A DNA stretch of 64,000 nt, taken from NCBI RefSeq assembly GCF_029960815.1, contig NZ_JASBRE010000006.1, forward strand, positions 62,001-126,000, written 5' to 3'. Positions 11,401 through 19,348 of this stretch are shown here, one piece after another (within the stretch, counting starts at the first letter, position 1; the number at the start of each line of letters is the position of its first letter). The notes beneath the pieces are model-generated. The model saw only the letters and a list, made by a program, of their open reading frames with translations, did not search any database and was not told the origin of the DNA. Made by a program: the position numbers and the translations under genes. This stretch comes from Pseudomonas sp. AL03. GTDB lineage: Bacteria > Pseudomonadota > Gammaproteobacteria > Pseudomonadales > Pseudomonadaceae.

Positions 11401-11712
11401 GAATTTGTGGCAGGCGTACGATTTCGTGCCTGGCAACCGGCCAACTGCCTGCAACCGACCATCCCGGTCCATGCGCCGCTGGTATTCGACCTGCTCGACA
11501 CCTGGATGCAGCGCTCGCTGGGTGGGTGTCAGTACCACGTTGCCCATCCGGGCGGACGCAACTACGACAGCTTGCCGGTGAACGCCAATGAGGCGGAGAG
11601 CCGCCGAATGGCGCGCTTCTTCCGCATCGGACATACGCCGGGGAAACTTCCTATACCCAATATGGAAATTAACGACGAGCTACCGATGACTCTCGATTTA
11701 CGACGTTTCTAA
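8437..11712 (+). CDS. Transglutaminase-like/DUF2126 protein
   Basis: 1091 residues. The N-terminal part (about 1-290) is a bacterial transglutaminase-like cysteine protease fold: an N-terminal beta domain ('HHVTHYRYDRAVELGPQIVRLRP') and a core with the triad Cys180 ('GSCRDSAW'), His229 ('DLHAWCEVY') and Asp245 ('IGLDATSG'). The rest (about 300-1091) is the DUF2126 region, including 'RLTMGGEPTFVS' and a glutamine synthetase/ATP-grasp-like segment 'TGTGGGNHFVLGG'. GTG start chosen from AGGAGG at 8425. First gene of a three-gene operon with an ATP-grasp/alpha-E fusion and a second transglutaminase. Such clusters have been predicted from comparative genomics to make or process peptide or amide bonds. 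The substrate is unknown. Confidence 0.9.
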   Translation: MSIHVALHHVTHYRYDRAVELGPQIVRLRPAAHSRTRILSYALKVSPEQHFINWQQDPQGNYLARLVFPEKTDELRIEVDLLAEMAVFNPFDFFLEPYAEKIPFDYAVDERKELAPYLETLPLTPKFKAYLDGIDRTPLPSVDFLVALNQRLSEDIGYLIRMEPGVQTPEHTLEHASGSCRDSAWLLMQLLRNLGLAARFVSGYLIQLTADVKSLDGPSGTDVDFTDLHAWCEVYLPGAGWIGLDATSGLFAGEGHIPLACSPDPGSAAPVSGLVEPCECEFTHEMSVERIWEAPRVTKPYTEDQWLAIQALGRQIDADLLEGDVRLTMGGEPTFVSIDDPDGAEWNTAALGPDKRRLSAELFQRLRKHYAPKGLVHFGQGKWYPGEQLPRWSLNCYWRRDDVPIWHNSALIADEQQDYEANDELAGRFLASVAERLKIPTRFVFPAYEDNFYYLWREGALPQNVSAEDSRLEEPLERARLRKVFSQGLDKVIGQVLPLARTAKGDQWQSGRWYLRDEHCRLVPGDSPLGYRLPLGSQPWVKASEYPFIHSVDPNQDFPALPDTAQLQSQGEPAVADERTPKIDESADWLTRTAFCAQAREGRLYLFMPPLERVEDYLELVSVIEATAEELHCPVLLEGYEPPSDPRLSNFRITPDPGVIEVNVQPSATWDELVERTEFLYEEARQTRLTTEKFMIDGRHTGTGGGNHFVLGGATPADSPFLRRPDLLRSLISYWHNHPSLSYLFSGLFIGPTSQAPRVDEARNDALYELEIAFAQMPEPGEECAPWRVDRLLRNLLIDVTGNTHRAEFCIDKLYSPDGATGRLGLLELRAFEMPPHARMSLAQQLLLRALVARFWREPYAPPKLARWGTELHDRFLLPHFIEQDFADVIVDLNAAGYPVRAEWFAAHLEFRFPKVGDYAVSGIELQLRQALEPWHVLGEEGAVGGTVRYVDSSLERLQVKLMGLPPQRYVLTCNGIAVPLQPTGRVGEFVAGVRFRAWQPANCLQPTIPVHAPLVFDLLDTWMQRSLGGCQYHVAHPGGRNYDSLPVNANEAESRRMARFFRIGHTPGKLPIPNMEINDELPMTLDLRRF

Positions 11713-11800
11713 ACCGTACGCGACGCTCGGATTTTTCGTATATCCGGGCGTCATGAGCCTGCGTTAGTCTGACCGTTCTTTGCTGTCTGCCGAGCTTTCC

Positions 11801-14287
11801 ATGCCTGACCTGCTTGACCGCTACCCGCTGACGGCGGGCACTTATCACGAAATGCTCGACGACAGCGGCGCCGTGCGTCCGCATTGGCGTCGGTTGTTCG
11901 ACCAATTGCAGCGCAGCACGCCAACACAATTGGTGCAGCGTCAGGCCCTGCTGACACGGCAGATCCAGGAAAACGGCGTGACCTATAACGTCTACGCCGA
12001 TCTCAAGGGGGCCGATCGGCCGTGGGAGCTCGATTTGCTACCGCACGTGATTGCGGCTGATGAATGGCAGCAGTTATCGGCCGGAATCGCTCAGCGGGCA
12101 CGCTTGCTCAATACGGTGCTGGCAGATTTGTACGGGCCGCAGCGGTTAATCGCCGAAGGTTTGCTGCCTGCCGAGCTGGTTTTCGGTCACAACAACTTCC
12201 TCTGGCCCTGTCAGGGCATCACGCCGCCCGAAGGGGCTTTTCTGCATTTGTATGCCGTGGATCTGGCGCGTACGCCTGACGGTCGCTGGTGGGTCACGGC
12301 GGACCGGACTCAAGCGCCGTCCGGTGCCGGTTACGCCTTGGAAAACCGTACCATTGTGTCCCGGGCCTTTCCCGAGCTGTACCGCGACCTGAAAGTGCAG
12401 CACCTGGCCGGGTTCTTCCGCACGCTTCAGGAAACCCTGGCACGTCAGGCACCGAGCGATGACGACGCGCCGCTGATCGTGCTGCTGACACCGGGACGTT
12501 TCAACGAAAGCTATTTCGAACACCTCTATCTGGCGCGCCAGCTCGGTTATCCACTGGTAGAGGGCGGTGACCTGACGGTGCGCGACGCTACGGTCTACCT
12601 GAAAACCCTGAGCGGATTGCGCCGGGTCCACGCGATCATGCGGCGGCTCGACGATGACTTCTGCGACCCGCTTGAGCTGCGCACCGATTCGGCCCTTGGC
12701 GTGCCGGGGTTGTTGGAGGCGGTACGCCAAGGGCGAGTGCTGGTGGCCAATGCCCTCGGCAGCGGCGTGCTGGAGTCGCCGGGATTGCTGGGCTTCCTGC
12801 CGAGGATCAATCAATTCCTGTTCGGCGAAGAATTGATCCTGCCCTCCATCGCAACCTGGTGGTGCGGTGAAGCGCCGGTGCTGGCTCAGGCCCTGGAAAA
12901 ATTGCCGGAGTTGTTGATCAAGCCGGCTTTTCCGTCACAGAGCTTCGCTCCGGTGTTTGGTCGCGACTTGAGTGAAAAACAGCGTGAGGCACTGGCCGAG
13001 CGCATGCAGGCTCGGCCTTATGCCTATGTCGCGCAAGAATTGGCCCAGCTCTCTCAAGCCCCGATCTGGCAGGCTGAAGAGGGTCATCTGCAACCCCGGG
13101 CCATCGGCATGCGCGTGTACGCAGTGGCCAGCCGTGATGGCTATCGGGTGCTGCCCGGCGGCCTCACCCGCGTTGCGGCCGAGGCTGACGCCGAAGTGGT
13201 GTCGATGCAGCGCGGTGGTGCGAGCAAAGACACCTGGGTGTTGGGCGATCGCCCGCCGAGCGGTGAGCAATGGAAAACCCAGCGCCCGATCGGCGTGCAC
13301 GACCTGGTGAGACGCGATCCGTATCTGCCGTCGCGGGTGGTGGAAAATCTGTTCTGGTTCGGGCGTTACTGCGAGCGCTGTGATGACAGTGCGCGGTTAT
13401 TGCGGATCATGCTGGCGCGTTATGTCGATGGCGATGACCCGCAAGCCTTGGAGGCGGCGGTGGATCTGGGCGAACGGTTGATGTTGTTGCCCGATGAAGG
13501 CGAGTTGCCGGAACGCTTGCTGGCCGCATTGCTCGGCGACGACTGGCCTTTCAGCCTGCGCTCCAACCTGCAACGTTTGCAGTGGGCTGCTTCGCAAGTG
13601 CGCGGCAAGCTCTCGCGGGAAAACTGGCAGGCGCTGGTGGAGTTGCAACGCGAGGCCATGGAGCTGGAAACGGAAGAGCCGGATTTCGGCGAATTGCTGG
13701 ATTTCCTCAACCGTCTGGTGATGTCCCTGGCGGCGTTATCCGGTTTCGCCCTCGACGACATGACCCGGGATGAAGGCTGGCGCTTCCTGATGATCGGCCG
13801 CCGGATCGAACGTCTGCAATTTCTCAGCGCCAGCCTGGCGGCATTTCTGCGCGGTGCCGGTACTTTCGATCAGGCCGGACTGGAATGGCTGCTGGAGCTG
13901 GGCAACAGCAGCATCACTTACCGTTCGCGGTATCTGGCGGTGGCGCAACTGATTCCGGTGCTCGACCTGTTGCTGCTCGACGAGCAGAACCCCCACGCCG
14001 TGTTGTTCCAGTTGAAACTGGTGACTCGTACCTTGAAGCGCTTGAATGATGACTTCGGCGCGCCTCGTGAAGTGGGGTTGCCACAGTGGGTGGAACGCTT
14101 GGCACAGTTCGATCTGGGATGCCTGGACAACCCGCTGTTCGGCGCAGCCAGCGTTCGGGCGGCCATTGAGGGGCTGGCCGACCTGTTGCAAGAAATCGCC
14201 GACGCCAGCGGGCAAGTGTCGGATCGTCTGGCCTTGCGCCATTTCGCCCATGTCGATGACGTTAGCCAGCGCACGGTGTCCGTATAA
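11801..14287 (+). CDS. Circularly permuted ATP-grasp (DUF404/407) and alpha-E (DUF403) fusion protein
   Basis: 828 residues from the ATG at 11801 (MPDLLDRYPLTAGTYHEM); an upstream in-frame TTG at 11780 is less likely. The N-terminal about 480 residues are the circularly permuted ATP-grasp, with 'LTPGRFNESYFEHLYLARQLG', 'VEGGDLTVRD' and 'LIKPAFPSQSF'. The C-terminal about 310 residues are the all-helical alpha-E domain ('RRDPYLPSRVVENLFWFGRYCERCDDSARLLR'). In many bacteria these are two separate genes; here they are fused. The stop overlaps the next start (TAATG), so translation is coupled. A ligase role (ATP-dependent amide bond formation) follows from the fold; the product is unknown. Confidence 0.9.
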   Translation: MPDLLDRYPLTAGTYHEMLDDSGAVRPHWRRLFDQLQRSTPTQLVQRQALLTRQIQENGVTYNVYADLKGADRPWELDLLPHVIAADEWQQLSAGIAQRARLLNTVLADLYGPQRLIAEGLLPAELVFGHNNFLWPCQGITPPEGAFLHLYAVDLARTPDGRWWVTADRTQAPSGAGYALENRTIVSRAFPELYRDLKVQHLAGFFRTLQETLARQAPSDDDAPLIVLLTPGRFNESYFEHLYLARQLGYPLVEGGDLTVRDATVYLKTLSGLRRVHAIMRRLDDDFCDPLELRTDSALGVPGLLEAVRQGRVLVANALGSGVLESPGLLGFLPRINQFLFGEELILPSIATWWCGEAPVLAQALEKLPELLIKPAFPSQSFAPVFGRDLSEKQREALAERMQARPYAYVAQELAQLSQAPIWQAEEGHLQPRAIGMRVYAVASRDGYRVLPGGLTRVAAEADAEVVSMQRGGASKDTWVLGDRPPSGEQWKTQRPIGVHDLVRRDPYLPSRVVENLFWFGRYCERCDDSARLLRIMLARYVDGDDPQALEAAVDLGERLMLLPDEGELPERLLAALLGDDWPFSLRSNLQRLQWAASQVRGKLSRENWQALVELQREAMELETEEPDFGELLDFLNRLVMSLAALSGFALDDMTRDEGWRFLMIGRRIERLQFLSASLAAFLRGAGTFDQAGLEWLLELGNSSITYRSRYLAVAQLIPVLDLLLLDEQNPHAVLFQLKLVTRTLKRLNDDFGAPREVGLPQWVERLAQFDLGCLDNPLFGAASVRAAIEGLADLLQEIADASGQVSDRLALRHFAHVDDVSQRTVSV

Positions 14288-15177
14288 TGAGCGCCCACTA
14301 CCAGATTCTCCACGACACCCATTATCACTACGACAGCCCGGTGTCCCTGGCCCAGCAACTCGCGCACCTTTGGCCACGGGCCTGTGCCTGGCAGCGTTGC
14401 ACCGAGCAGCAACTGCAGATCAGTCCCGACCCGACTTCGCGCCGCGATGAGCTGGATGTGTTCGGCAATCCGCTGACCCGGTTGGCGTTCGAGCGGCCGC
14501 ACGATGAATTGCTGGTCAATGCCCGGCTCACCGTCGAAGTGCTGGCTCGGCCGGCGCTGGATTTCAATCAATCCCCCGCGTGGGAAGAAACCCGCAACGC
14601 GCTGACCTACAGCAGTCAGCCGCTTTCCCCGCAATTGCTGGAAGCGTGTCGTTACCGGTTCGAATCGCCCTATGTGCATTTGAAGCGCAACTTCGTCGAG
14701 TTCTCGCAAAGCTGCTTTCCACTGGGTCGGCCACTGATGCTGGGTGTACAGGCGCTGATGGAGAAAATCTTCAGCGAGTTCACGTTCGATGCCGAAGCGA
14801 CTCAGGTGGCGACGCCGCTGGTGGAAGTGCTGGAGCGCCGGCGCGGCGTTTGTCAGGACTTCGCTCACCTGATGCTCGCCTGCGTACGCTCCCGTGGGTT
14901 GGCGGCGCGGTACATCAGTGGCTACCTGCTGACCCAGCCACCACCGGGCCAGCCGCGGCTGATCGGCGCCGATGCTTCACATGCCTGGGTTTCAGTCTTT
15001 TGTCCGGTGCTCGGCTGGGTGGATTTCGACCCGACCAACAACGTGCGACCAGCGCTGGAACACATCACGTTGGCCTGGGGCCGGGATTTCTCCGATGTCT
15101 CGCCGTTGCGTGGGGTGATTTTGGGCGGCGGCAACCATGACCCCGAAGTCCGTGTCACCGTAATGCCACTGGATTAA
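14287..15177 (+). CDS. Transglutaminase-like family protein
   Basis: 296 residues with the N-terminal beta domain ('YQILHDTHYHYDSPVSLAQQLAHLWPR') and the transglutaminase-like core. Triad residues are Cys189 ('RRGVCQDFAHL'), His232 ('DASHAWVSVF') and Asp248 ('WVDFDPTNN'). No signal peptide is present, so it acts in the cytoplasm like its two operon partners. It shares one base with the upstream stop. Proteins of this type usually hydrolyse or transfer amide bonds rather than crosslink proteins. Confidence 0.92.
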   Translation: MSAHYQILHDTHYHYDSPVSLAQQLAHLWPRACAWQRCTEQQLQISPDPTSRRDELDVFGNPLTRLAFERPHDELLVNARLTVEVLARPALDFNQSPAWEETRNALTYSSQPLSPQLLEACRYRFESPYVHLKRNFVEFSQSCFPLGRPLMLGVQALMEKIFSEFTFDAEATQVATPLVEVLERRRGVCQDFAHLMLACVRSRGLAARYISGYLLTQPPPGQPRLIGADASHAWVSVFCPVLGWVDFDPTNNVRPALEHITLAWGRDFSDVSPLRGVILGGGNHDPEVRVTVMPLD

Positions 15178-15230
15178 CTAGGGATGTGCAATTAGTTTCT
15201 GGACTGGAGGTATTTCAGATTGGCCTGTGA

Positions 15231-15255
15231 GGGTCAGCAGCGTGACTGCTGACCC
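15231..15255. terminator. Strong hairpin between convergent genes
   Basis: Perfect 10-bp stem GGGTCAGCAG/CTGCTGACCC with loop CGTGA lies in the 126-base gap between the end of the transglutaminase operon and the end of the small charged gene on the other strand. There is no T-run, so it may stabilise 3' ends rather than terminate by itself. Confidence 0.5.
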
Positions 15256-15303
15256 TGGACACAGATCCGGTGGGCCTGATCAGATCATCGGGCCCTGAGG
15301 GTC

Positions 15304-15495
15304 TCAGGCGTCGGGCGCCTGATCTTTCGGTGTTTCAACATCATCTTCTGCGGCCACTTCACCTTCTGCATCCGGGTTCAGTGCGGCGGCTTCTTCTTCA
15401 GCTGTAGCTTTCTTGCGCTGAAGCTTTTCCTCTTTCTTCTGCTCCTTGGCCAAGTCTCTCTGACGTTTGGCGAAGGAATAATTGGGTTTAGCCAT
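15304..15495 (-). CDS. Small charged conserved protein
   Basis: 63 residues, beginning MAKPNYSFAKRQRDLAKEQKK: a basic, Lys/Glu-rich helical N-terminal half, then an acidic tail rich in Glu, Asp and Ala. There is no hydrophobic segment and no known motif. I used the ATG at 15495 with AGAGG upstream; the longer frame running into the neighbouring gene is not credible. Small proteins of this composition are widespread in Pseudomonas and unassigned. Confidence 0.75.
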   Translation of the reverse strand: MAKPNYSFAKRQRDLAKEQKKEEKLQRKKATAEEEAAALNPDAEGEVAAEDDVETPKDQAPDA

Positions 15496-15563
15496 GGGCG
15501 ATCCTCTGGGGTCGAAGGTGAGGTTGAGCGGCGCATATTCTGCCCTGTATCGATGCCCAGCGG

Positions 15564-16151
15564 TTAGCTGGGTTTTTGCTCGGCCCATTTTGGCGGTACC
15601 GAGGGTTGCCAGGCGTCCAGTGCATCAAGCAGGGTTTGCGGCGATTCGCTCATTTGCAGCATGTCACGGTGCGGTTCGCGAACGAAGCCTTCGCCGACGA
15701 TATGATCGAGAAAATCTGTCAATTTGCTATAGAAACCGTTCACCTCCAGCAGCCCCAGCGGTTTGCCGTGGTAACCGAGCTGGCCCCAGGTCCAGATTTC
15801 GAACAGTTCCTCCAGCGTGCCCAGGCCGCCGGGCAGGGCGATAAAGGCGTCACTGAGCTCGGCCATCCGCGCCTTGCGCGCATGCATGCCGTCGACCACT
15901 TCCAGACGAGTCAGGCCGCTGTGACCGATTTCCTTGTCTTTGAGGCTTTGCGGGATGATCCCGATCACTTCACCGCCGGCCGCCAGCGCAGCATCGGCGA
16001 CGATGCCCATCAGCCCGACGGCACCGCCGCCATAGACCAGGGTCAGCTTGCGCTCGGCCAATGCTCGCCCCAGGGCGACAGCCGCTTCACGATAAGCCGG
16101 GTGGGTGCCGGTGCTGGCACCGCAAAATACACAAACGGACGCTAAAGACAT
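15564..16151 (-). CDS. LOG-family protein (TIGR00730), cytokinin riboside 5'-monophosphate phosphoribohydrolase-like
   Basis: 195 residues with a Rossmann-type fold. The N-terminal '[10 protein letters not shown]' and the signature 'PGGLGTLEE' (about 107-115) are those of the LONELY GUY family, which hydrolyses nucleoside monophosphates (AMP or cytokinin nucleotides) to base and ribose 5-phosphate. In bacteria the physiological substrate is usually not known. Convergent with the transglutaminase operon. Confidence 0.92.
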   Translation of the reverse strand: MSLASVCVFCGASTGTHPAYREAAVALGRALAERKLTLVYGGGAVGLMGIVADAALAAGGEVIGIIPQSLKDKEIGHSGLTRLEVVDGMHARKARMAELSDAFIALPGGLGTLEELFEIWTWGQLGYHGKPLGLLEVNGFYSKLTDFLDHIVGEGFVREPHRDMLQMSESPQTLLDALDAWQPSVPPKWAEQKPS

Positions 16152-16491
16152 GCCTTACTCCACGGTCAGTATGGCCACAGAGTAAAGGCAGGCACGCGGC
16201 GTTCCAAGGTCTAAACTTCGCGTTTAGGTGTTTCATAGGTACCGCTGGCGCCACAGGCGTAGGCGGCGAGCAAACTGCACAACAGGCTATTAAGGGACAT
16301 GACAGTTCCAGATGAGTGATGACGACCTGATGATAGGGCCGCCCCAGACGTCTGGCTGGTAGATTGTTTCGATAGGTGTCATAGCCCGAAAGTTGTATAC
16401 AATTTATGATTCAGGTCATAGGAACTTGCGAGGTTTTCAGGCAGTCTTCTGTCCATTCGCACTGTTGTTAACCCTGCCTTGGAGATTCACC
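16152..16491. other. Gap between the LOG gene and azurin
   Basis: 340 bases holding the possible small ORF (16211-16300, minus strand) and the azurin promoter region. The stretch 16384-16425 is AT-rich (TTGTATACAATTTATGATTC) and contains the palindrome TTGTATACAA. No clear FNR/Anr box (TTGAT-N4-ATCAA) was found. Confidence 0.5.
16211..16300 (-). CDS. Possible 29-residue small ORF
   Basis: A short frame ATG to TAG encodes MSLNSLLCSLLAAYACGASG followed by TYETPKREV. It lies in the 340-base gap between the LOG gene and azurin, with only a weak GGAAC upstream. The apolar N-terminal half resembles a short membrane segment or a signal-like peptide. Evidence is limited to the open frame and plausible composition. 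Confidence 0.3.
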   Translation of the reverse strand: MSLNSLLCSLLAAYACGASGTYETPKREV

Positions 16492-16938
16492 ATGTTTGCC
16501 AAACTTGTTGCGGTATCCCTGCTGACACTGGCCAGCAGCCAATTGATGGCTGCCGAGTGCAAAGTCACCGTTGACTCCACTGACCAGATGTCCTTCGATA
16601 CCAAGGAAATCAGTATCGACAAGAGCTGCAAGACGTTCACCGTGGAGTTGAAACACTCCGGCAATCTGCCGAAAAACGTCATGGGTCATAACTGGGTCCT
16701 GAGCAAAGAAGCCGATATGCAGCCGATCGCCACCGCTGGCCTGGCCGCAGGCATCGAGAAGAGTTACCTGCCTGAAGGCGACGCACGCGTCATCGCCCAC
16801 ACCAAAATCATCGGCGCCAAGGAAACCGACTCGGTGACCTTCGACGTGTCGAAGCTCGATGCTGGCGAGAAGTACGGCTTCTTCTGCTCGTTCCCAGGCC
16901 ACATCTCGATGATGAAAGGCACTGTTGTCCTGAAATAA
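16492..16938 (+). CDS. azu: Azurin, blue copper electron carrier
   Basis: Periplasmic type I copper protein that shuttles electrons in respiration and denitrification. 148 residues from the ATG at 16492 preceded by GGAG: a 20-residue Sec signal ending 'QLMA-AECKV', then mature azurin. The copper ligands are all present: His in 'GHNWV' (mature His46), and Cys, His and Met in '[14 protein letters not shown]' (Cys112, His117, Met121). The paired cysteines of the N-terminal disulfide ('AECKV', 'DKSCKT') are kept. Single-gene unit with a shared terminator. Confidence 0.97.
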   Translation: MFAKLVAVSLLTLASSQLMAAECKVTVDSTDQMSFDTKEISIDKSCKTFTVELKHSGNLPKNVMGHNWVLSKEADMQPIATAGLAAGIEKSYLPEGDARVIAHTKIIGAKETDSVTFDVSKLDAGEKYGFFCSFPGHISMMKGTVVLK

Positions 16939-16953
16939 TCAAATTGAACTCAT

Positions 16954-16983
16954 AAAAAAAGCGTCCACTGGACGCTTTTTTTG
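16954..16983. terminator. Bidirectional terminator between azurin and nadE
   Basis: AAAAAAAGCGTCC-ACT-GGACGCTTTTTTT: a 6-bp GC stem flanked by A and T runs that works in both directions for the convergent azurin and nadE genes. Confidence 0.9.
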
Positions 16984-17001
16984 TGCCTGTTGTTCGCTCA
17001 A

Positions 17002-17829
17002 TCAAGGCGCAAACGGCATCACCCGCTTGTGATGAGTCTTTTTGTACGTGTCGCAGATGATCTTGAATGCTTCATCGCGCACCGGCTCGCCGTGCAGGAA
17101 GGCGTCGATCTCGGCGTAGGTCACCCCGTGGGACGCTTCGTCCGGCTTGCCCGGCGACAGGTCTTCAAGGTCGGCAGTCGGGATTTTTTCCACCAACGAC
17201 TCCGGCGCGCCGAAGCTGCGGGCGATGTCCCTGACCTGGTTTTTCACCAGACCGCTCAGGGGCGCGAGGTCGCAAGCGCCGTCACCGAATTTGGTGAAGA
17301 AGCCCATCACGGCTTCCGCCGCGTGGTCGGTGCCGATCACCAGGCCCTGGGCCGCGCCGGCGATGGTGTATTGGGCGACCATGCGCATCCGCGCCTTGGT
17401 GTTGCCCAGCACGAAATCCACCGAGACCGCATGCTTGCCTTCAAACACCGCTACTTCGTTCGCCAGGGCTTTTACCGCCGGGCCGATGTTCACGGTGTGG
17501 CGCTCATCCGGGGCGATGAAGTCCACCGAGGCCTGGGCGTCGTGTTCGTCGAACTGGGTTTCGTACGGCAGGCGCACGGCGATGAACGTGTAGCTGTTGT
17601 CGCCGGTGCGCGTGCGCAGTTCGCGCAGGGCACGCTGGGCCAGCAGGCCGGCGGTCAGGGAGTCGACGCCGCCGCTGATGCCGAGTACCAGGGTCTTGAG
17701 CCCGGAATTGACCAGGCAATCCTGGATGAAGGTAATCCGCCGGGCGACTTCAGCCTCGAGGGCGGCCTGGTCGGCGAACGGCGGCTGGACCTTGAGCTGT
17801 TCAGCAATCTCACGCTGTTCGGCTTGCAT
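17002..17829 (-). CDS. nadE: NH3-dependent NAD+ synthetase
   Basis: Catalyses the last step of NAD+ synthesis, amidating nicotinate adenine dinucleotide with ammonia and ATP. 275 residues; the ATP-pyrophosphatase loop SGGVDS is at 52-57. The conserved '[13 protein letters not shown]' and '[16 protein letters not shown]' segments are present. No glutaminase domain, so this is the short ammonia-using type. I use the ATG at 17829 ([11 protein letters not shown]). pncB lies 4 bases upstream, so the two form a NAD salvage operon. Confidence 0.96.
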   Translation of the reverse strand: MQAEQREIAEQLKVQPPFADQAALEAEVARRITFIQDCLVNSGLKTLVLGISGGVDSLTAGLLAQRALRELRTRTGDNSYTFIAVRLPYETQFDEHDAQASVDFIAPDERHTVNIGPAVKALANEVAVFEGKHAVSVDFVLGNTKARMRMVAQYTIAGAAQGLVIGTDHAAEAVMGFFTKFGDGACDLAPLSGLVKNQVRDIARSFGAPESLVEKIPTADLEDLSPGKPDEASHGVTYAEIDAFLHGEPVRDEAFKIICDTYKKTHHKRVMPFAP

Positions 17830-17833
17830 GAAT

Positions 17834-19069
17834 TCACTCCTTGCTAGAAATGCTGGATGTACTGGAAAGGGCGGCAGGTACTTTGAAAACGTGTCGCAAA
17901 TAGGCGACGAAATTCGGGTCTTTGCAGTGAGTCTTGCCAGGCTCATCGGAAATTTTTGCCACGGGCTGGCCGTTGCAGGCGGCCATTTTAAGCACGATGC
18001 TCATCGGTTCGACACCCGGAATATCGCACGTCAGGTTGGTGCCGATGCCAAAGCTGACATTGATCCGACCGCGCAATGCCCGAAAAATCTCCAGGGACTT
18101 GGGCAGCGTCAGGCTGTCGGAGAACACCAGCGTCTTGCTCATTGGATCGATGCCCAGCTTGTGATAGTGAGCGATGGCCTTTTCAGCCCAGAGCACCGGA
18201 TCACCGGAATCATGACGCAAACCGTCAAAGAGCTTGGCGAAGTACAGGTCGAAATCGCTGAGAAAGGCATCCGTGGTAATGCAGTCGGTGAGGGCGATCC
18301 CCAATAGGCCGCGGTACTCGCGGACCCAGCAATCGAGGGCGGCAATCTGACTGTCGATCAGCCGCGGACCGAGTTGCTGATGGGCCATGATCCATTCGTG
18401 GGCCATGGTGCCCAACGGCTTCATGTCCAGCTCCCGTGAAAGGTGCACATTGCTGGTGCCGACGAAGCGTCCGGGGAAATCGTGCTTGAGCACGTTCACC
18501 ACTTCTTCCTGCACGCGGTACGAGAAGCGACGACGAGTGCCGAAATCGGCTACCTGCAGTTCAGACAATTCGTCTGCGCTGGCGTTGGCAGTCAACCAGT
18601 CGAACTTGCGATAGAGCTGCTCGCGCGCCTGTTCGAGCACGACCTCACGGTAGCGATAGCGGTTGCGCACCTCGCTGACGATGGACAACAGCGGCACTTC
18701 GAACAGGATCACGTGCAGCCATGGCCCGCGCAGGCGGATGAACAGCTCGCCGTTTTCGATGCCGGTGTGGACGTAGCGCAGATTGAAACGGAACAATCCG
18801 AGAAAGCGCAGGAAGTCCGGCTTCATGAAGCTGATGCGCTCCATGAAACTCAACTGGTCGGCGCTCAGGCTCAACTCGGCGAGGCGTTCGATCTGGAAAC
18901 GAATCTCCGCCAGGTACGGGCGCAAATCTTCGCTGTTACGGCAACGAAATTCCCATTCGACTTCCACGTTCGGGTAGTTGTGGAGCACCGCCTGCATCAT
19001 CGTCAGTTTGTAGAAGTCGGTGTCGAGCAGGTTCTGCACGATGCGATCGCCAAACACGCTCTCGCTCAT
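17834..19069 (-). CDS. pncB: Nicotinate phosphoribosyltransferase
   Basis: Converts nicotinate and PRPP to nicotinate mononucleotide in the Preiss-Handler salvage route. 411 residues, usual length. It opens with '[17 protein letters not shown]', and holds '[16 protein letters not shown]', '[11 protein letters not shown]' with the phosphorylatable His, and '[10 protein letters not shown]' near the C-terminus. The last 15 residues are a Ser-rich tail. Operon with nadE immediately downstream. Confidence 0.96.
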   Translation of the reverse strand: MSESVFGDRIVQNLLDTDFYKLTMMQAVLHNYPNVEVEWEFRCRNSEDLRPYLAEIRFQIERLAELSLSADQLSFMERISFMKPDFLRFLGLFRFNLRYVHTGIENGELFIRLRGPWLHVILFEVPLLSIVSEVRNRYRYREVVLEQAREQLYRKFDWLTANASADELSELQVADFGTRRRFSYRVQEEVVNVLKHDFPGRFVGTSNVHLSRELDMKPLGTMAHEWIMAHQQLGPRLIDSQIAALDCWVREYRGLLGIALTDCITTDAFLSDFDLYFAKLFDGLRHDSGDPVLWAEKAIAHYHKLGIDPMSKTLVFSDSLTLPKSLEIFRALRGRINVSFGIGTNLTCDIPGVEPMSIVLKMAACNGQPVAKISDEPGKTHCKDPNFVAYLRHVFKVPAALSSTSSISSKE

Positions 19070-19348
19070 AACGGGGTTCTCCAGGCTGGCCGCGGCCTGT
19101 GGTAGCGACGTTGCAGCTGTTTCAATGAATGGGGCTAGTGGCGCATATCAGAGGTGGGGATTGCCAGCGTTTTTTGACCAGGGCTTAGCGGTATCGCAAT
19201 TTGTAGCAGCTGCCGAAGGCTGCGTTCGAGTGCGCAGCACTCGCAAAAAACAGTCGAATCGTTTCTTAAGGTGGACCTTGTTGTTCTTTGGCGACCGCTT
19301 CGCGGCCGAACGCAGGCTTCGCCAGCTGCTACAGAAATTGCGGTGCTC

